Source: Vampirovibrio chlorellavorus
Lineage (GTDB): Bacteria > Cyanobacteriota > Vampirovibrionia > Vampirovibrionales > Vampirovibrionaceae
NCBI GenBank assembly: GCA_003149345.1
Contig: QFWI01000008.1
Coordinates: 186,001-250,000 of the forward strand
Length of the DNA: 64,000 bases
Direction of reading: 5' to 3'
The position numbers were made by a program, and so were the translations under genes. Below are positions 35,614 through 44,755 of the stretch, piece by piece. The notes under the pieces were generated by a model. It made no database searches. It was not told the origin of the DNA and saw nothing but the letters and a program-made list of their open reading frames with translations. Positions within the stretch are counted from its first letter, which is position 1. The number at the start of each line of letters is the position of its first letter.

Positions 35614-36201
35614 CTAGGCGTGGGTGCTTTCAAACTGTTCAATCCGACTTAAATGAGACAAGGCGTAGCCAATGTCATCCAGACCCTCCATCAGGCACTG
35701 TTTGCGATAGGGGTCAATCTCAAACGACTGATCGGCCTGGCCCGGGATTTTAACCAGCTGGCTGGGCAAATCAATGGAAACCTGCAAAGCGGGATTGGCT
35801 TCCACGGCGCTGAGCAGGTGAAAAATGACGGATTCCGGCAAGGCAATGGTCAGCAATTGGTTTTTGAGGCTGTTATTGCGAAAAATATCGGCGAAGGAAA
35901 CCGCCAAAATGGCCTGAAAACCATAATCTTTCAAGGCCCAGGGGGCGTGTTCCCGAGAGCTGCCACATCCAAAGTTGTGCGCCGCCACCAGAATCTGCCC
36001 GCCAAATTTGGGGTTGTTCAGCACAAAATCCGGGTTGGGTTGACCGTTGGAGAGGTAACGCAAATCGTAGAAGAGTTTTTCACCCAGACCGACCTTGGTG
36101 GTTCCTTTTAAAAATCGGGCCGGGATGACCTGATCGGTGTCCACGTTGTTCTGGTTCAGCGGCACACAAGTAGATGTCAGTAGAGTGACTCGATTAGTCA
36201 T
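35614..36201 (-). CDS. leuD: 3-isopropylmalate dehydratase small subunit
   Basis: LeuD (195 residues) forms the isopropylmalate isomerase with LeuC in leucine synthesis. Typical phrases are NNVDTDQVIPARFLK, GSSREHAPWALKDYGF and SFADIFRNNSLKNQLL. It overlaps the VOC gene by eight bases. AGGAG lies upstream of the ATG. Leucine dehydrogenase at 3.5 kb would act on the end product of this pathway. Confidence 0.95.
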   Translation of the reverse strand: MTNRVTLLTSTCVPLNQNNVDTDQVIPARFLKGTTKVGLGEKLFYDLRYLSNGQPNPDFVLNNPKFGGQILVAAHNFGCGSSREHAPWALKDYGFQAILAVSFADIFRNNSLKNQLLTIALPESVIFHLLSAVEANPALQVSIDLPSQLVKIPGQADQSFEIDPYRKQCLMEGLDDIGYALSHLSRIEQFESTHA

Positions 36202-36616
36202 GACAAGGCTCCTGCTTTAGTTGATTGACTTTCAGCTGATGAATCATCAGGGAATTTCCCTCCGAATCCAGCACCACGGCCATTCGGCAACCAGGTGTTT
36301 CAAAAGGCTCCATCCGAAACACCGTTCCCGCTGCCTTTAAGGCTTCAATGGTGTTCTCAAAATGCTCCACCTCCAGGGCCAGCATCCCACCATGGGTGCT
36401 GGGCTCAGGGCCGCCTTCCATATACCCCAAGGTGAAGGTGCTGCCCGATAAATCGTATTCCACCCAGCAATTGGGGCCCATTTCGTATGCGCTGGCCAGC
36501 GAAAGATTGAGCAACCCTTCATAAAATTGGCGGGCCCGTTTCATATCCTTGACCGGATAACAGGTAAAGGCGACTTCTTTCACTTTGACCGCAGTCTTTG
36601 AAGAGGGGGAACTCAT
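36194..36616 (-). CDS. VOC-family (glyoxalase-fold) protein
   Basis: This 140-residue protein is made of two beta-alpha-beta-beta-beta modules typical of the vicinal oxygen chelate family: FTCYPVKDMKRARQFYEGLL in the first half, and HFENTIEALKAAG and VVLDSEGNSLMIHQL in the second. The metal ligands are not certain from sequence. It sits between leuC and leuD, overlapping leuD by eight bases. The insertion of a VOC gene in a leuCD unit is unusual and its role is unknown. Confidence 0.82.
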   Translation of the reverse strand: MSSPSSKTAVKVKEVAFTCYPVKDMKRARQFYEGLLNLSLASAYEMGPNCWVEYDLSGSTFTLGYMEGGPEPSTHGGMLALEVEHFENTIEALKAAGTVFRMEPFETPGCRMAVVLDSEGNSLMIHQLKVNQLKQEPCHD

Positions 36617-36649
36617 GATCTTTTCCTTGTCCGTACACGACCCGTAACT

Positions 36650-38062
36650 TTAATTTTGCCAATGGCGAATATCGGTCAGTTGGCCAGTAATGGCCGCGGC
36701 GGCAGCCATGGGGGGGCTGACCAGGAAGGTGCGTCCCCCTTTGCCCTGACGGCCCTTGAAGTTGCGATTACTGGTGCTGGCACAGGCCTGACCGGCTTCA
36801 ATCTGATCGCCGTTCATCGCGATGCACATGCTGCAACCAGGCTCTCGCCACTCAAAACCGGCGTCCAGAAAAATCTGATGCAGCCCTTCCGCTTCAGCCT
36901 GCCGCTTGACCGGGTAGGAGCCAGGCACCACCAACGCCCGAACCCCCGGAGCCACTTTGCGGCCCTGGGCCGTTTTGGCGGCATCCCGCAGATCCTCAAT
37001 TCGGGAATTGGTGCAGCTCCCGATGAAAACCACATCAATGGCAGTGCCTGCAATGGGCTGCCCAGCCCGCAAAGCCATATAGGTCAGGCTCTCCTCCAGT
37101 TCCAGTTTGTCTTCCTCGCTGGCGCACTGGGTGAGTTCCGGCACCGATTGGGAAATCCCCACCGCCATGCCCGGATTGGTGCCATAAGTGACCATGGGCT
37201 CAATGTCTTCGGCACGCAGAATCACCAGCGCGTCGTACTGAGCGCCTTCATCAGTGCGCAACGCTTGCCAACGCTCCACCGCCCGATCGAAATCCGGGCC
37301 TTGCGGGGCGTAAGGTCGCCCTTTCAGATACTCAAAAGTAACCTCATCGGGCGCCACCAGCCCAGCCCGAGCCCCGGCCTCAATGGACATGTTGCACAGG
37401 GTCATACGGCCTTCCATAGAGAGGTTACGAATTGCGCTACCGGTGTACTCCAGCACGTAACCGGTGCCGCCGCCCACCCCGATTTTGGCGATAATGGCCA
37501 GAATGACATCCTTAGCGGTAATGTGCGGGGCCAACGTGCCTTCCACCCGAATTTCCATGGTTTTAGAAGGTTGCTGCAACAGGCACTGGGTGGCGAAGAC
37601 CTGCTCAATCTCGCTGGTGCCAATGCCAAAGGCCAAGGCCCCAAAGGCCCCGTGAGTGGAAGTGTGGCTATCGCCGCACACAATGGTCATGCCGGGCAGG
37701 GTCAGGCCCTGTTCCGGGCCAATCACGTGGATGATGCCCTGTTGATCACTATCCAGCCCAAAGAAAGTGATGCCCTGCTGCCTGCAATTTTGCTCAAAGG
37801 TGGCGATTTGCCCAGCGGCTTCGGGATCGGCGATGGGCAGTTTGCGATCCGTGGTGGGGATGCTGTGATCCACGGTGCCAAAGGTTTTATCCGGTCGGCG
37901 CACCTTGAGCCCCCGCTCCCGAAGGCCCTGAAACGCCTGGGGGGAAGTGACCTCATGAATCAGATGACGGTCAATGTACAGCAGGGTGGGAAAGCCCTCA
38001 GCCTGATGAACCACATGGGCATCCCAGATTTTTTGGTACAGGGTTTTGGGCGAATTGGACAC
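36650..38062 (-). CDS. leuC: 3-isopropylmalate dehydratase large subunit
   Basis: LeuC (470 residues) carries the 4Fe-4S cluster of isopropylmalate isomerase. The cluster cysteines lie in [17 protein letters not shown] and [13 protein letters not shown]. Other aconitase-family signatures are [21 protein letters not shown] and [23 protein letters not shown] 38062 is chosen because CAGGAG lies eight bases upstream and it gives the normal family length; the open frame extends to 38164 without homology. First gene of the leuC-VOC-leuD-bolA set. Confidence 0.95.
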   Translation of the reverse strand: MSNSPKTLYQKIWDAHVVHQAEGFPTLLYIDRHLIHEVTSPQAFQGLRERGLKVRRPDKTFGTVDHSIPTTDRKLPIADPEAAGQIATFEQNCRQQGITFFGLDSDQQGIIHVIGPEQGLTLPGMTIVCGDSHTSTHGAFGALAFGIGTSEIEQVFATQCLLQQPSKTMEIRVEGTLAPHITAKDVILAIIAKIGVGGGTGYVLEYTGSAIRNLSMEGRMTLCNMSIEAGARAGLVAPDEVTFEYLKGRPYAPQGPDFDRAVERWQALRTDEGAQYDALVILRAEDIEPMVTYGTNPGMAVGISQSVPELTQCASEEDKLELEESLTYMALRAGQPIAGTAIDVVFIGSCTNSRIEDLRDAAKTAQGRKVAPGVRALVVPGSYPVKRQAEAEGLHQIFLDAGFEWREPGCSMCIAMNGDQIEAGQACASTSNRNFKGRQGKGGRTFLVSPPMAAAAAITGQLTDIRHWQN

Positions 38063-38294
38063 AAGAAGAACTCCTGGGTAACAATAACGAGGGAGCAATG
38101 GGCAAATCCGCTGCCTGCTTTTTATTTTAGCGCAAGCCCGTTCCCGCTCAAGCGTTCCTTGCAAATGAAAGCGGACACGAGCCTGATAAAACCCCTAAAA
38201 AGAGAGAGGCTCGACAAAGGGCTAAAGAAACTTTTATGATGAAGGCTCGTCTTTACCGTCTTGTGGCATCAATCATGCGGGAAGTAATAACACC

Positions 38295-38690
38295 ATGCAA
38301 AAGCAAAAAAAATTGGGCATCGCTCTGCTCATCCTGACCATTGTCAGTCTTACCGTTAGCAAGGGCCTTATGGGTGCCTGGGCCGCAAGCAAGGCCACCA
38401 TGGTTGTGTTCACCGCGAACTGGTGCGCCAGCTGCCGGGAAGTAGTGCCCATGGTTCGGGATATCGCCTCCCAAAACAACCTTTCCATCTCGGAAATTGA
38501 CGTGGATTCCGCCACCGCCCCAAAGCAAGCTGAGGGACTGGGCCTGAGCATGCCGCACGATGAGCCACCCCAGGTCTTTCTGGTGAACAAGGGGAGAGCC
38601 TCGTTAATTTATAACGGCAAGTCCTACAAGTTCGGCTACCAGGACGCCGCCCGCACTACGATTCTTCAGAATCTTCAGCGCTCTCTGTAA
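38295..38690 (+). CDS. membrane-anchored thioredoxin-like protein
   Basis: This 131-residue protein has an N-terminal hydrophobic anchor or signal (LGIALLILTIVSLTV) and a thioredoxin fold with the redox motif WCASC in FTANWCASCREVVPMV. The cis-proline loop reads EPPQVFLV. It probably acts outside the cytoplasmic membrane in disulfide exchange or cytochrome maturation. Its last 35 bases overlap the 3' end of the convergent exonuclease gene. Confidence 0.78.
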   Translation: MQKQKKLGIALLILTIVSLTVSKGLMGAWAASKATMVVFTANWCASCREVVPMVRDIASQNNLSISEIDVDSATAPKQAEGLGLSMPHDEPPQVFLVNKGRASLIYNGKSYKFGYQDAARTTILQNLQRSL

Positions 38691-39651
38691 CGATTTGGGG
38701 CTTCAGGAAGTTAATATTCCGGGCCTCGTGCATGGATAAACGGGCTTCCCGAAAGGCTTCCTTGAATCGCTCGTCAATGTCGGAGCGATCCACCACTTTG
38801 TCCAGCGCTCTGGGATTCAACTTGAAGATGCGCTCGCAGACTCCGGCTTCGGTGGCGATTTCCCAAATCTTCTTCTCGTCATAACTGTAGGAACGACGGT
38901 AGTTGAACACCATCACTTCACCAGTAGACGCTTCGACCGGCGCTCCACCATTTTGGAAGTACATCTTGAAAATGTCTTTCAAATCGCTCATTTCCGCCTG
39001 CAAGGACTGGCTGGCCTTTTGCATGCGAATGTAGCGTTCCATCAAATAGGGCACATTTTTTAGCTGGGACAACTGCCAACTGAACTTCTGCTCGTACAAG
39101 GACCGCAAGCGGGGGTAGACCTTGGCCAGGCACATGGCGTCATCCAGGGCCCGGTGTACCACATCCTCATTAAAGCCAAACCGGCGCAGCAAGGCGTTCA
39201 GGCCATGGGAGGCCTCATCCGGGAAGACGGCGCGGTACATCTCAAAGGTGTCGATGCGATGATTGGCAAAGCGCTTGCCGTAGGTGGCCTTCATGGCCTC
39301 GTTGATAAAACTGTAGTCAAAAATGGCGTTGTGGGCCACAAAGGCGTGATCCCCCACAAAGTCCAGAAACCGGGGCAACACCTCCTCGATATTGGGGGCG
39401 TCTTGCACCATTTCCTCGGAGATATTGTGAATGAGAAAGCTGGAATGCCGAATGGGCTTCTGCGGGTTCACCAGACTGGAAAAGGTTTCCACGATTTCCG
39501 TGCCCTGCATTTTAACGGCGGCAATCTCAATCAGCTTTTCGCACTTATGATCCAGTCCGGTGGTCTCGGTATCGAGAATAATAATGGTGTCATCCGGCTT
39601 TACGGCTTCCAGCATGGCTTCGGTCAAGGTAAGATCCTTTTCAATCTTCAT
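38656..39651 (-). CDS. DnaQ-like DEDDh 3'-5' exonuclease
   Basis: The chosen start gives 331 residues. The exonuclease domain (about 18-190) has all three motifs: IILDTETTGLDH (Exo I), FVAHNAIFDYSFI (Exo II) and HRALDDAMCLAKV (Exo III, DEDDh type). A C-terminal region of about 140 residues has no recognised domain. It resembles DNA polymerase III epsilon or PolC-type exonucleases used in proofreading or repair. The start is uncertain: ATG 39651 has only a weak AGTAAG upstream. It converges with and overlaps the thioredoxin-like gene. Confidence 0.82.
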   Translation of the reverse strand: MKIEKDLTLTEAMLEAVKPDDTIIILDTETTGLDHKCEKLIEIAAVKMQGTEIVETFSSLVNPQKPIRHSSFLIHNISEEMVQDAPNIEEVLPRFLDFVGDHAFVAHNAIFDYSFINEAMKATYGKRFANHRIDTFEMYRAVFPDEASHGLNALLRRFGFNEDVVHRALDDAMCLAKVYPRLRSLYEQKFSWQLSQLKNVPYLMERYIRMQKASQSLQAEMSDLKDIFKMYFQNGGAPVEASTGEVMVFNYRRSYSYDEKKIWEIATEAGVCERIFKLNPRALDKVVDRSDIDERFKEAFREARLSMHEARNINFLKPQIVTESAEDSEES

Positions 39652-39950
39652 CTTACTGATATCAGGGCTACTATAGCGGGGAACGGTTGAGGCAGCCGGG
39701 ACAGAGACCGGCAACGACCGGGACTGTCGAAAAAGCCTGACCGGCTCAATACGTCATTCGACCTGGCGTTTGCACAAAAAACGCGCTTGCGAATTTCCAC
39801 CCTATAATAGTAATTCCAAATCCGTCGGTAGAACAAGAGGCAGAATCAGCCTGTTCATCCGAAGCACCGACTCTAACCCACGCTCAACGGCCCTCATGGC
39901 AAGCCGCTCCGTGTCGTTTCAGTCATATACCAACCGTGTATATACCAACA

Positions 39951-39978
39951 TTGGCCCAGCAAGGGGATGGGGTATAAT
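39951..39978 (+). promoter_or_regulatory. candidate lpxI-lpxB promoter
   Basis: TTGGCC and TATAAT are separated by 16 bases, about 75 bases before the lpxI start. Just upstream, ATATACCAAC occurs twice (around 39925-39950) as a possible regulator site. The remaining 39652-39950 holds a second TATAAT-like box (about 39802) and nothing else recognised. Confidence 0.5.
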
Positions 39979-40051
39979 AAAACCACTTTCGTCTCCTGTG
40001 TCACCGCCACCGGCTCTCGAGAGTTCCCCCAAAAAAATATCGAGTCCAGGC

Positions 40052-40948
40052 ATGATTGGCGCGTATCGCAATTTTATGGAAACCCGGAAATCAGTTGAAT
40101 TCGGTCACGTTACCCGCATCGGCCTGATTGCCGGTGAGGGCCTGCTGCCTCGCTATGTGGCTAAAAACGCTCGCATTCAAGGGATTGAGGTCGTTCCCTT
40201 TATTGTGGGCAAGGACAACCCCAAACTCCGGGAACTGTGTAAGCACAAGGGGCACCGCATTGTGCCCGGCCTGGTGCGACGCACCCTGGATTTGATGACC
40301 CAGGAACGCATTACCCACCTGGTGTTTGCCGGAAAAGTGGACAAATGGGTGCTTTTAAAAGACCCCCGCATTGATGACATCGCCGTGGAAGCCATTCGTC
40401 AGTACGCCCGCCTGAACGATGACGCCGTGATGTTGTGGATTATTGAGCAGTTGGAACAGCGAGGCATGCAAGTGCTGCCGCAGGCCGATTTTTTAAGGGA
40501 GCTGTTCCTGCCGGAAAAAATCCTGACCCATCGGCAACCCACCGATGCCGATTTGAGAGACGCCCGCTATGGCTTTGAAATGGCCAAGGAAATGGGACGG
40601 CTGGACATCGGGCAAAGCATTGTGGCTCATTCCGGCATGATTTTGGCGGTGGAGGCCATTGAGGGCACCGATGAGTGCCTGAAGCGGGCCGGGAAAGTGT
40701 CCGGCAAAAAAGGCGGTGTGGTCATAAAAGTGGCCAAACCCGATCAGGATCAACGCTTTGACATCCCCACCGTGGGGTTGCGCACCCTGAAGACCATGCG
40801 CAAGGCGGGCCTGCACATGCTGGTGACCGAAGCCAACCAGACCCTTTACCTGGAGCCTGAAGAAATGGTGGCCTATGCCAATCGTCACGACATGATCATA
40901 CTGTCCACACAGGATCCCGCCGTTGCCGGGCAACTCTATGGCGGGTAA
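40052..40948 (+). CDS. lpxI: UDP-2,3-diacylglucosamine pyrophosphatase LpxI
   Basis: LpxI (298 residues) makes lipid X from UDP-2,3-diacylglucosamine and replaces LpxH in many bacteria. The N-terminal domain (GLIAGEGLLPRYVAKNARIQG) and C-terminal domain (GQSIVAHSGMILAVEAIEGT and GGVVIKVAKPDQDQRFDIPT) match the DUF1009 family. ATG 40052 has GAG seven bases upstream; an upstream open frame to 39770 is not conserved. It overlaps lpxB by 11 bases, which makes the assignment firm: the two act in consecutive steps of lipid A synthesis. This implies a lipopolysaccharide outer membrane. Confidence 0.95.
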   Translation: MIGAYRNFMETRKSVEFGHVTRIGLIAGEGLLPRYVAKNARIQGIEVVPFIVGKDNPKLRELCKHKGHRIVPGLVRRTLDLMTQERITHLVFAGKVDKWVLLKDPRIDDIAVEAIRQYARLNDDAVMLWIIEQLEQRGMQVLPQADFLRELFLPEKILTHRQPTDADLRDARYGFEMAKEMGRLDIGQSIVAHSGMILAVEAIEGTDECLKRAGKVSGKKGGVVIKVAKPDQDQRFDIPTVGLRTLKTMRKAGLHMLVTEANQTLYLEPEEMVAYANRHDMIILSTQDPAVAGQLYGG

Positions 40949-42140
40949 GCGCCTCTTCCTGATTGCCGGAGACTATTCCGGCGATATTCACGCGGCCAAA
41001 GTGGCCAAAGCGTTACTGGCTCAGCAACCCGATCTGGCCATTGAGGCGGTGGGGGGGCCACACCTGAAAGCACTGGGCGTGCCGTTGCTCAGCGATCAAT
41101 CCCAAATGGGCCGGGTGGGGTTTGGGGCGGTGCTGGGAGCGCCCTATCACTTCTGGCTGGGGCAAAAAATTCTGGGTCGCCTGCAACAGTTTCAGCCGGA
41201 CGCCGTTCTGCTGATTGATTACGGGGGCTTTAACCTGTACATGGCCGCCAAACTCAAAAAGCGGGGATACCGGGTGTTTTACTTCATTCCCCCGCAAGTA
41301 TGGGCCACCCGTCCCGGGCGAATTAAAAAAATAAAAGCCTTTGTGGATCACGTGTTCTGCATCTTTCCGTTTGAGAAAGACTTGTACGAGTCACACGGCA
41401 TTCCGGTCACCTATGTGGGGCATCCCCTGATTGGTGAATTGCCCCCCGCGCCGGACAGAACCGCTTTTTGTCAGGAATACGGGCTCAGAGCAGAAGATCC
41501 CATTGTGGCCCTGATGCCCGGCTCTCGCAAACTGGAGATCGACTATCTGCTGCCTGCGATTGTTGGCAGCTTGCCGACCTTACAGCGCCAACAGCCAAAA
41601 GCGCAGTTCGTACTGGCCCAGGCGGGCTCCCTGAGTGACGACTTTTTCATTCCCCGCCTGACAGCCGCCTGGCACCAAGCGGGCGGTCAGGGGCAAGCAC
41701 CTGTCACCGTCCTGAAAAACCAGAACCACGCACTCCTCGGGGTGGCAGACCTGATGATTGCCGCTTCCGGCACAGTGACTTTAGAAGGGGCTTTATACAA
41801 CACCCCCATGATTTTAATGTACAAGCTGCATCCGCTGATTTATCAAATCGCCATCCGGTTAATGCAATTGCCCTGCATGGGCTTGCCCAACATCCTCACC
41901 GATATGCAGCGTCCCATTGTCCCGGAACTGTGGCAGGATCGGGTGAACCCGGACAGCATCAGCCAGGCGGCCCTGCCGTTATTTGACCCGCAATCGGAGC
42001 AAGTGCAACGGCAGTTGGCAGGCTTTGCTCAAATCCGCCAAGCCCTGAACACGGGTGGGGCAGCCAAAAACGTGGCTCACAGTCTTTTAAACCTGCTTCA
42101 GGGGTCGCAAGCCCCAGAATCAGCGCACTCCCCCCAGTAG
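40938..42140 (+). CDS. lpxB: lipid-A-disaccharide synthase
   Basis: LpxB (400 residues) is a GT19 enzyme that joins UDP-diacylglucosamine and lipid X. Typical phrases are LIAGDYSGDIHAAKVAKAL (Ser/Gly variant of the usual AGExSGD), LLIDYGGFNLYMAAKLKKRG, FYFIPPQVWATRPGRIKKIK and YVGHPLIGE. ALMPGSRKLEID and MIAASGTVTLEGAL follow in the C-terminal half. ATG 40938 overlaps the lpxI stop region by 11 bases, so translation is coupled. No terminator was seen after it; a decayed inverted-repeat element follows. Confidence 0.95.
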   Translation: MAGKRLFLIAGDYSGDIHAAKVAKALLAQQPDLAIEAVGGPHLKALGVPLLSDQSQMGRVGFGAVLGAPYHFWLGQKILGRLQQFQPDAVLLIDYGGFNLYMAAKLKKRGYRVFYFIPPQVWATRPGRIKKIKAFVDHVFCIFPFEKDLYESHGIPVTYVGHPLIGELPPAPDRTAFCQEYGLRAEDPIVALMPGSRKLEIDYLLPAIVGSLPTLQRQQPKAQFVLAQAGSLSDDFFIPRLTAAWHQAGGQGQAPVTVLKNQNHALLGVADLMIAASGTVTLEGALYNTPMILMYKLHPLIYQIAIRLMQLPCMGLPNILTDMQRPIVPELWQDRVNPDSISQAALPLFDPQSEQVQRQLAGFAQIRQALNTGGAAKNVAHSLLNLLQGSQAPESAHSPQ

Positions 42141-42169
42141 TCCGCGAGTCGCAGCCCCAATAAACAGCG

Positions 42170-42342
42170 CCAAGGCTGCTTTTCCCAAGCCACTGGTCAC
42201 TGTTTGAGTGCAGCGGGCTCAAAAGACCGGTTCAAAAGGCGGGCTCAAAAGAAGGCTTGGGCCACTCTTGCCAGCAGGAATGCCACGGCTTGTCTGTGCT
42301 GCACGCAGGCTTACAAACGCCTGGGAAAGGGAGACTGACCGA
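42170..42342. mobile_element. MITE-like element, decayed copy 3
   Basis: The right end TTACAAACGCCTGGGAAAGG plus GAGACTGACCGAA aligns with the right arm of the 23413 element. The inner ACTGTTTGAGTGCAGCGGGC aligns with its inner left arm, and the left end AAGGCTGCTTTTCCCAAG matches the left arm with several changes. It is therefore an old copy with mutated termini. It explains most of the 372-base gap after lpxB. Confidence 0.55.
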
Positions 42343-42512
42343 ACCCTCCCTGAAGCGCCTGTTTCAACATGGCAAAAAGCAAACAGCGGAAACCGCGCCA
42401 GGCCAATAGCGGCAATGGGTTGATCCTTTTTGGGCTCTCAATTTAGAGATCAATATCGCCCGGCCCACCCAGCCTCAGCACCCCAAATTACTGGTATACA
42501 CAGGATAAAGTT

Positions 42513-43298
42513 TCACCCAACGGTTTCGGTATTATACACAGACCATACTACTTCCTCGATAAAATCCAAAATCTCGCGATCCTCCAGAAGTCCGATTCCC
42601 TCTGCCTCAGCATACAGTTTCTTCAAAACCCCATGCTCCGTGGTCTCATCTGTAGCTTCTGGATCTACCAAAAAACCATACCCCTCAAATTCAGGCGAAA
42701 AGTTCAAAGTCTTACCCAGTCTTTTAGCCAAATCCTTGAGTAAAACGGTTTGCCCTCTGAACTCAACTTTCATCTCGGCCAAAAGGAAGCGATTATATCG
42801 AGTCGTCTCCTCTGCTTTCCGAATAGTAGTAATCAGCTCATTATTGAGTATTATCTGCTTGACAATTCTAGTCAGCACGTCGGCCTGTGCTTCTGTCATG
42901 GTTCCTTTTTGCATGGAACGGTCGATCAAGGCTTGCAAAGCATTGTAAATTTCCGCATGGGCCTCGTTGCCGTTACTTCCCGCCGTCACCACGGTTGGCG
43001 CAGGATCGGCGGGCTCAATGACAGGATCGCCCGAGGTCGATGAAGGCGGTTCATTAAGCGGCTCAGACGGCTCCACGGTCATACTATTGGCCTTGGCATT
43101 GGAGACTTGCGCCAACATATCCGACTTGACCAGACCAAAGGCCTGCTTTAGCCCATCCCCCAGCAAAAACCACAGCCCAAGGGTGGCCACCAGCACCAAC
43201 GCCCCAATCAGCCCCAGTTCGGTGGCCGTGGAACCCGCCAAGGCCACGGATTTCCTCAGTCCCACTGAAATGCTTACCCACCGGATATTGATCATCAT
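42513..43298 (-). CDS. pilin-like array protein 1 (type A head)
   Basis: This 261-residue protein is the most downstream member of a five-gene minus-strand array. The prepilin-type signal ALAG|STATELGLIG has cleavage after Gly22 and Glu at +5, as in Flp pilins. The membrane helix (ALVLVATLGLWFLLG) is followed by a conserved stalk (DGLKQAFGLVKSDMLAQVS), a Pro/Ser linker, and a shared helix pair (EIYNALQALIDRSMQKGTM). The C-terminal head of about 110 residues is type A (VEFRGQTVLLKDLAKRLGK, ending GLLEDREILDFI). Flp pilins are usually about 60 residues, so this is a greatly enlarged form. TadV-like processing and surface display are inferred. Confidence 0.6.
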   Translation of the reverse strand: MMINIRWVSISVGLRKSVALAGSTATELGLIGALVLVATLGLWFLLGDGLKQAFGLVKSDMLAQVSNAKANSMTVEPSEPLNEPPSSTSGDPVIEPADPAPTVVTAGSNGNEAHAEIYNALQALIDRSMQKGTMTEAQADVLTRIVKQIILNNELITTIRKAEETTRYNRFLLAEMKVEFRGQTVLLKDLAKRLGKTLNFSPEFEGYGFLVDPEATDETTEHGVLKKLYAEAEGIGLLEDREILDFIEEVVWSVYNTETVG

Positions 43299-43355
43299 AC
43301 TCAGCCAGCGTTGTTGCTTTGTTCACCATAAAAACTATCGGAAAGGGCCCACCAG

Positions 43356-43385
43356 ACTATAGTAAATGTTACATAAAATTAACAT
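43356..43385 (-). promoter_or_regulatory. promoter and inverted repeat before array gene 1
   Basis: On the minus strand TGTTAA and TATAGT are 17 bases apart. They overlap the inverted repeat ATGTTA-N8-TAACAT (43366-43385). The same block recurs before array genes 3 and 4, so it is probably the array promoter with a built-in operator. Confidence 0.5.
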
Positions 43386-43399
43386 CAGATATCAATCAT

Positions 43400-43590
43400 T
43401 CAGCGCTCAAAACGCCCTAAAAAAACCATGTGAGGCCCTGTTCATGCTGGCAAGCCGATAAGCGGCAGAGACAGTGCGCAGCAAAAAGCCGCAAATGGAC
43501 AACCCTCGTTTTGCTTTCCATATTCGGGATTCGCAAATTGTCAGACCCACCCAGCCTCAGCACCCCCAATTACTGGTAAGCAAACGCCAT
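43400..43590. repeat. conserved inter-cassette block, copy 1
   Basis: Sequence between array genes 1 and 2, including AAAAAACCATGTGAGGCCCT, GGCAAGCCGATAAGCGGC and AAAAGCCGCAAATGG, is repeated at 44596-44750 and 46725-46880. On the minus strand each copy contains a small hairpin and a run of seven T residues (GGTTTTTTTAGG), a possible weak terminator for the preceding gene. With the promoter blocks it shows that whole gene-plus-flank cassettes were duplicated. Confidence 0.6.
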
Positions 43591-43594
43591 ATCA

Positions 43595-44485
43595 TCACAA
43601 TCCCATAAAAATCTGGAATGCTTGCTGCCGCACTTGAGCGATAAACCCAGACACCTCAGGATCATTCAGAAGCCCGCTGTCCTTGGCGGCAGCATCCAAT
43701 TCTTGAGAAATGGTGCGGTTTTTAGCCGAAACTTCCTTATTTTTGATGAAATCTGTATATTTTTTAGCCATAGCTACATACTGTTTATCCAAATCAGCGT
43801 TATATGGATTGTTGCGCGTAGACAATGCGCCCAGAAAAGCCGCTTCCGCACTCTCGTAAGAGCCCTCTGCGCTGTTGTAAGCCTTGGCAAAAGCGTCCTC
43901 TAACTCACTCGGATTCAAGCCCCGATCATTACTGCCATAAAAATTCAACTCATACAGCGCCGCATAAGACTTCATATAAGCTTCATGTGCCTTTTTCTCA
44001 GCCAAATCACATTCTGCGGAATGTAGAAGCTGCTTAACCAGCTTGCCCAGTATATCCGCCTGCGCTTCCGTCATGGTTTCTTTTTGCAGAGAACGCTCGA
44101 TCAAGGCTTGCAAAGCATTATAAGTCTCGGCATGGGCCTCGGTTCCATTACTCCCCGCCGTGACCACGGTTGGAGGAGGGTCAACCAGATCAAGAACGGG
44201 ATCGCCGGAGGTCGATGAAGGCGGTTCATTAGGCGGCTCAGACAGATCCACGGTCATGCCATTGGCCTTGGCATTGGAGACTTGCGCCAACATACCCGAC
44301 TTGACCAGCCCAAAGGCCTGCTTTAGCCCATCCCCCAGCAAAAACCAGAACCCAAGCGTGGCCACCAGCACCACCGCCCCAATCAACCCCAGTTCGGTGG
44401 CCGTGGAACCCGCCAAAGCCACGGATTTCCTCAGCCCCACTGAAGAACGCCCCCATGTGCTGACCCACCGAAGATTGATCATCAT
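43595..44485 (-). CDS. pilin-like array protein 2 (type B head)
   Basis: This 296-residue protein has the same signal, helix and stalk as array protein 1, with a longer leader containing VSTWGRSSVGLRKS. The head (about 155-296) is different: type B, helical, with SAECDLAEKKAHEAYMKSYA, a middle segment GSYESAEAAFLGALS and a long charged C-terminal helix region. The final phrase GLLNDPEVSGFI is shared with the type A heads. ATG 44485 is the conserved start; an in-frame extension to 44518 is not conserved. Its promoter block is mutated relative to the other copies (TTCAGT in place of TATAGT), so expression may be low. Confidence 0.58.
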   Translation of the reverse strand: MMINLRWVSTWGRSSVGLRKSVALAGSTATELGLIGAVVLVATLGFWFLLGDGLKQAFGLVKSGMLAQVSNAKANGMTVDLSEPPNEPPSSTSGDPVLDLVDPPPTVVTAGSNGTEAHAETYNALQALIERSLQKETMTEAQADILGKLVKQLLHSAECDLAEKKAHEAYMKSYAALYELNFYGSNDRGLNPSELEDAFAKAYNSAEGSYESAEAAFLGALSTRNNPYNADLDKQYVAMAKKYTDFIKNKEVSAKNRTISQELDAAAKDSGLLNDPEVSGFIAQVRQQAFQIFMGL

Positions 44486-44540
44486 ACTCAGGTTGCGCTC
44501 TTGCCTTGCTTCATACAAAAGTTATCGGAAAGGGCGCTCC

Positions 44541-44575
44541 AGACTGAAGCAACCATTACATAAAATTAACATCAG
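44541..44575 (-). promoter_or_regulatory. decayed promoter copy before array gene 2
   Basis: This aligns with the 43356-43385 block, but the -10 position reads TTCAGT on the minus strand and the left half of the inverted repeat is CCATTA instead of ATGTTA. The right half TAACAT is intact. Confidence 0.4.
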
Positions 44576-44595
44576 ATATCAATCATTCAGCACTC

Positions 44596-44750
44596 GAAAA
44601 GCCCTAAAAAAACCATGTGAGGCTACATTCAGGTTGGCAAGCCGATAAGCAGCTTCACGGCACACAATATAAAGCTCCAAATGGCCCACCCTCCTTTTGC
44701 TTTCCAAATTCGGGAATCGCAAATTGTCAGGCCTAGCCAATCAGCGCACC
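44596..44750. repeat. conserved inter-cassette block, copy 2
   Basis: This lies between array genes 2 and 3 and matches the 43400-43590 block closely through CCATGTGAGGC, TTGGCAAGCCGATAAGC and GGGAATCGCAAATTGTCAGG. Confidence 0.6.
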
Positions 44751-44755
44751 CGGAA

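Noticed and set aside
36656..38239. A 527-codon open frame on the plus strand opposite leuC
   Set aside because: It is the antisense shadow of leuC: composition is unlike a real protein (many His, Gly and Gln), there is no homology pattern, and leuC is unmistakable.
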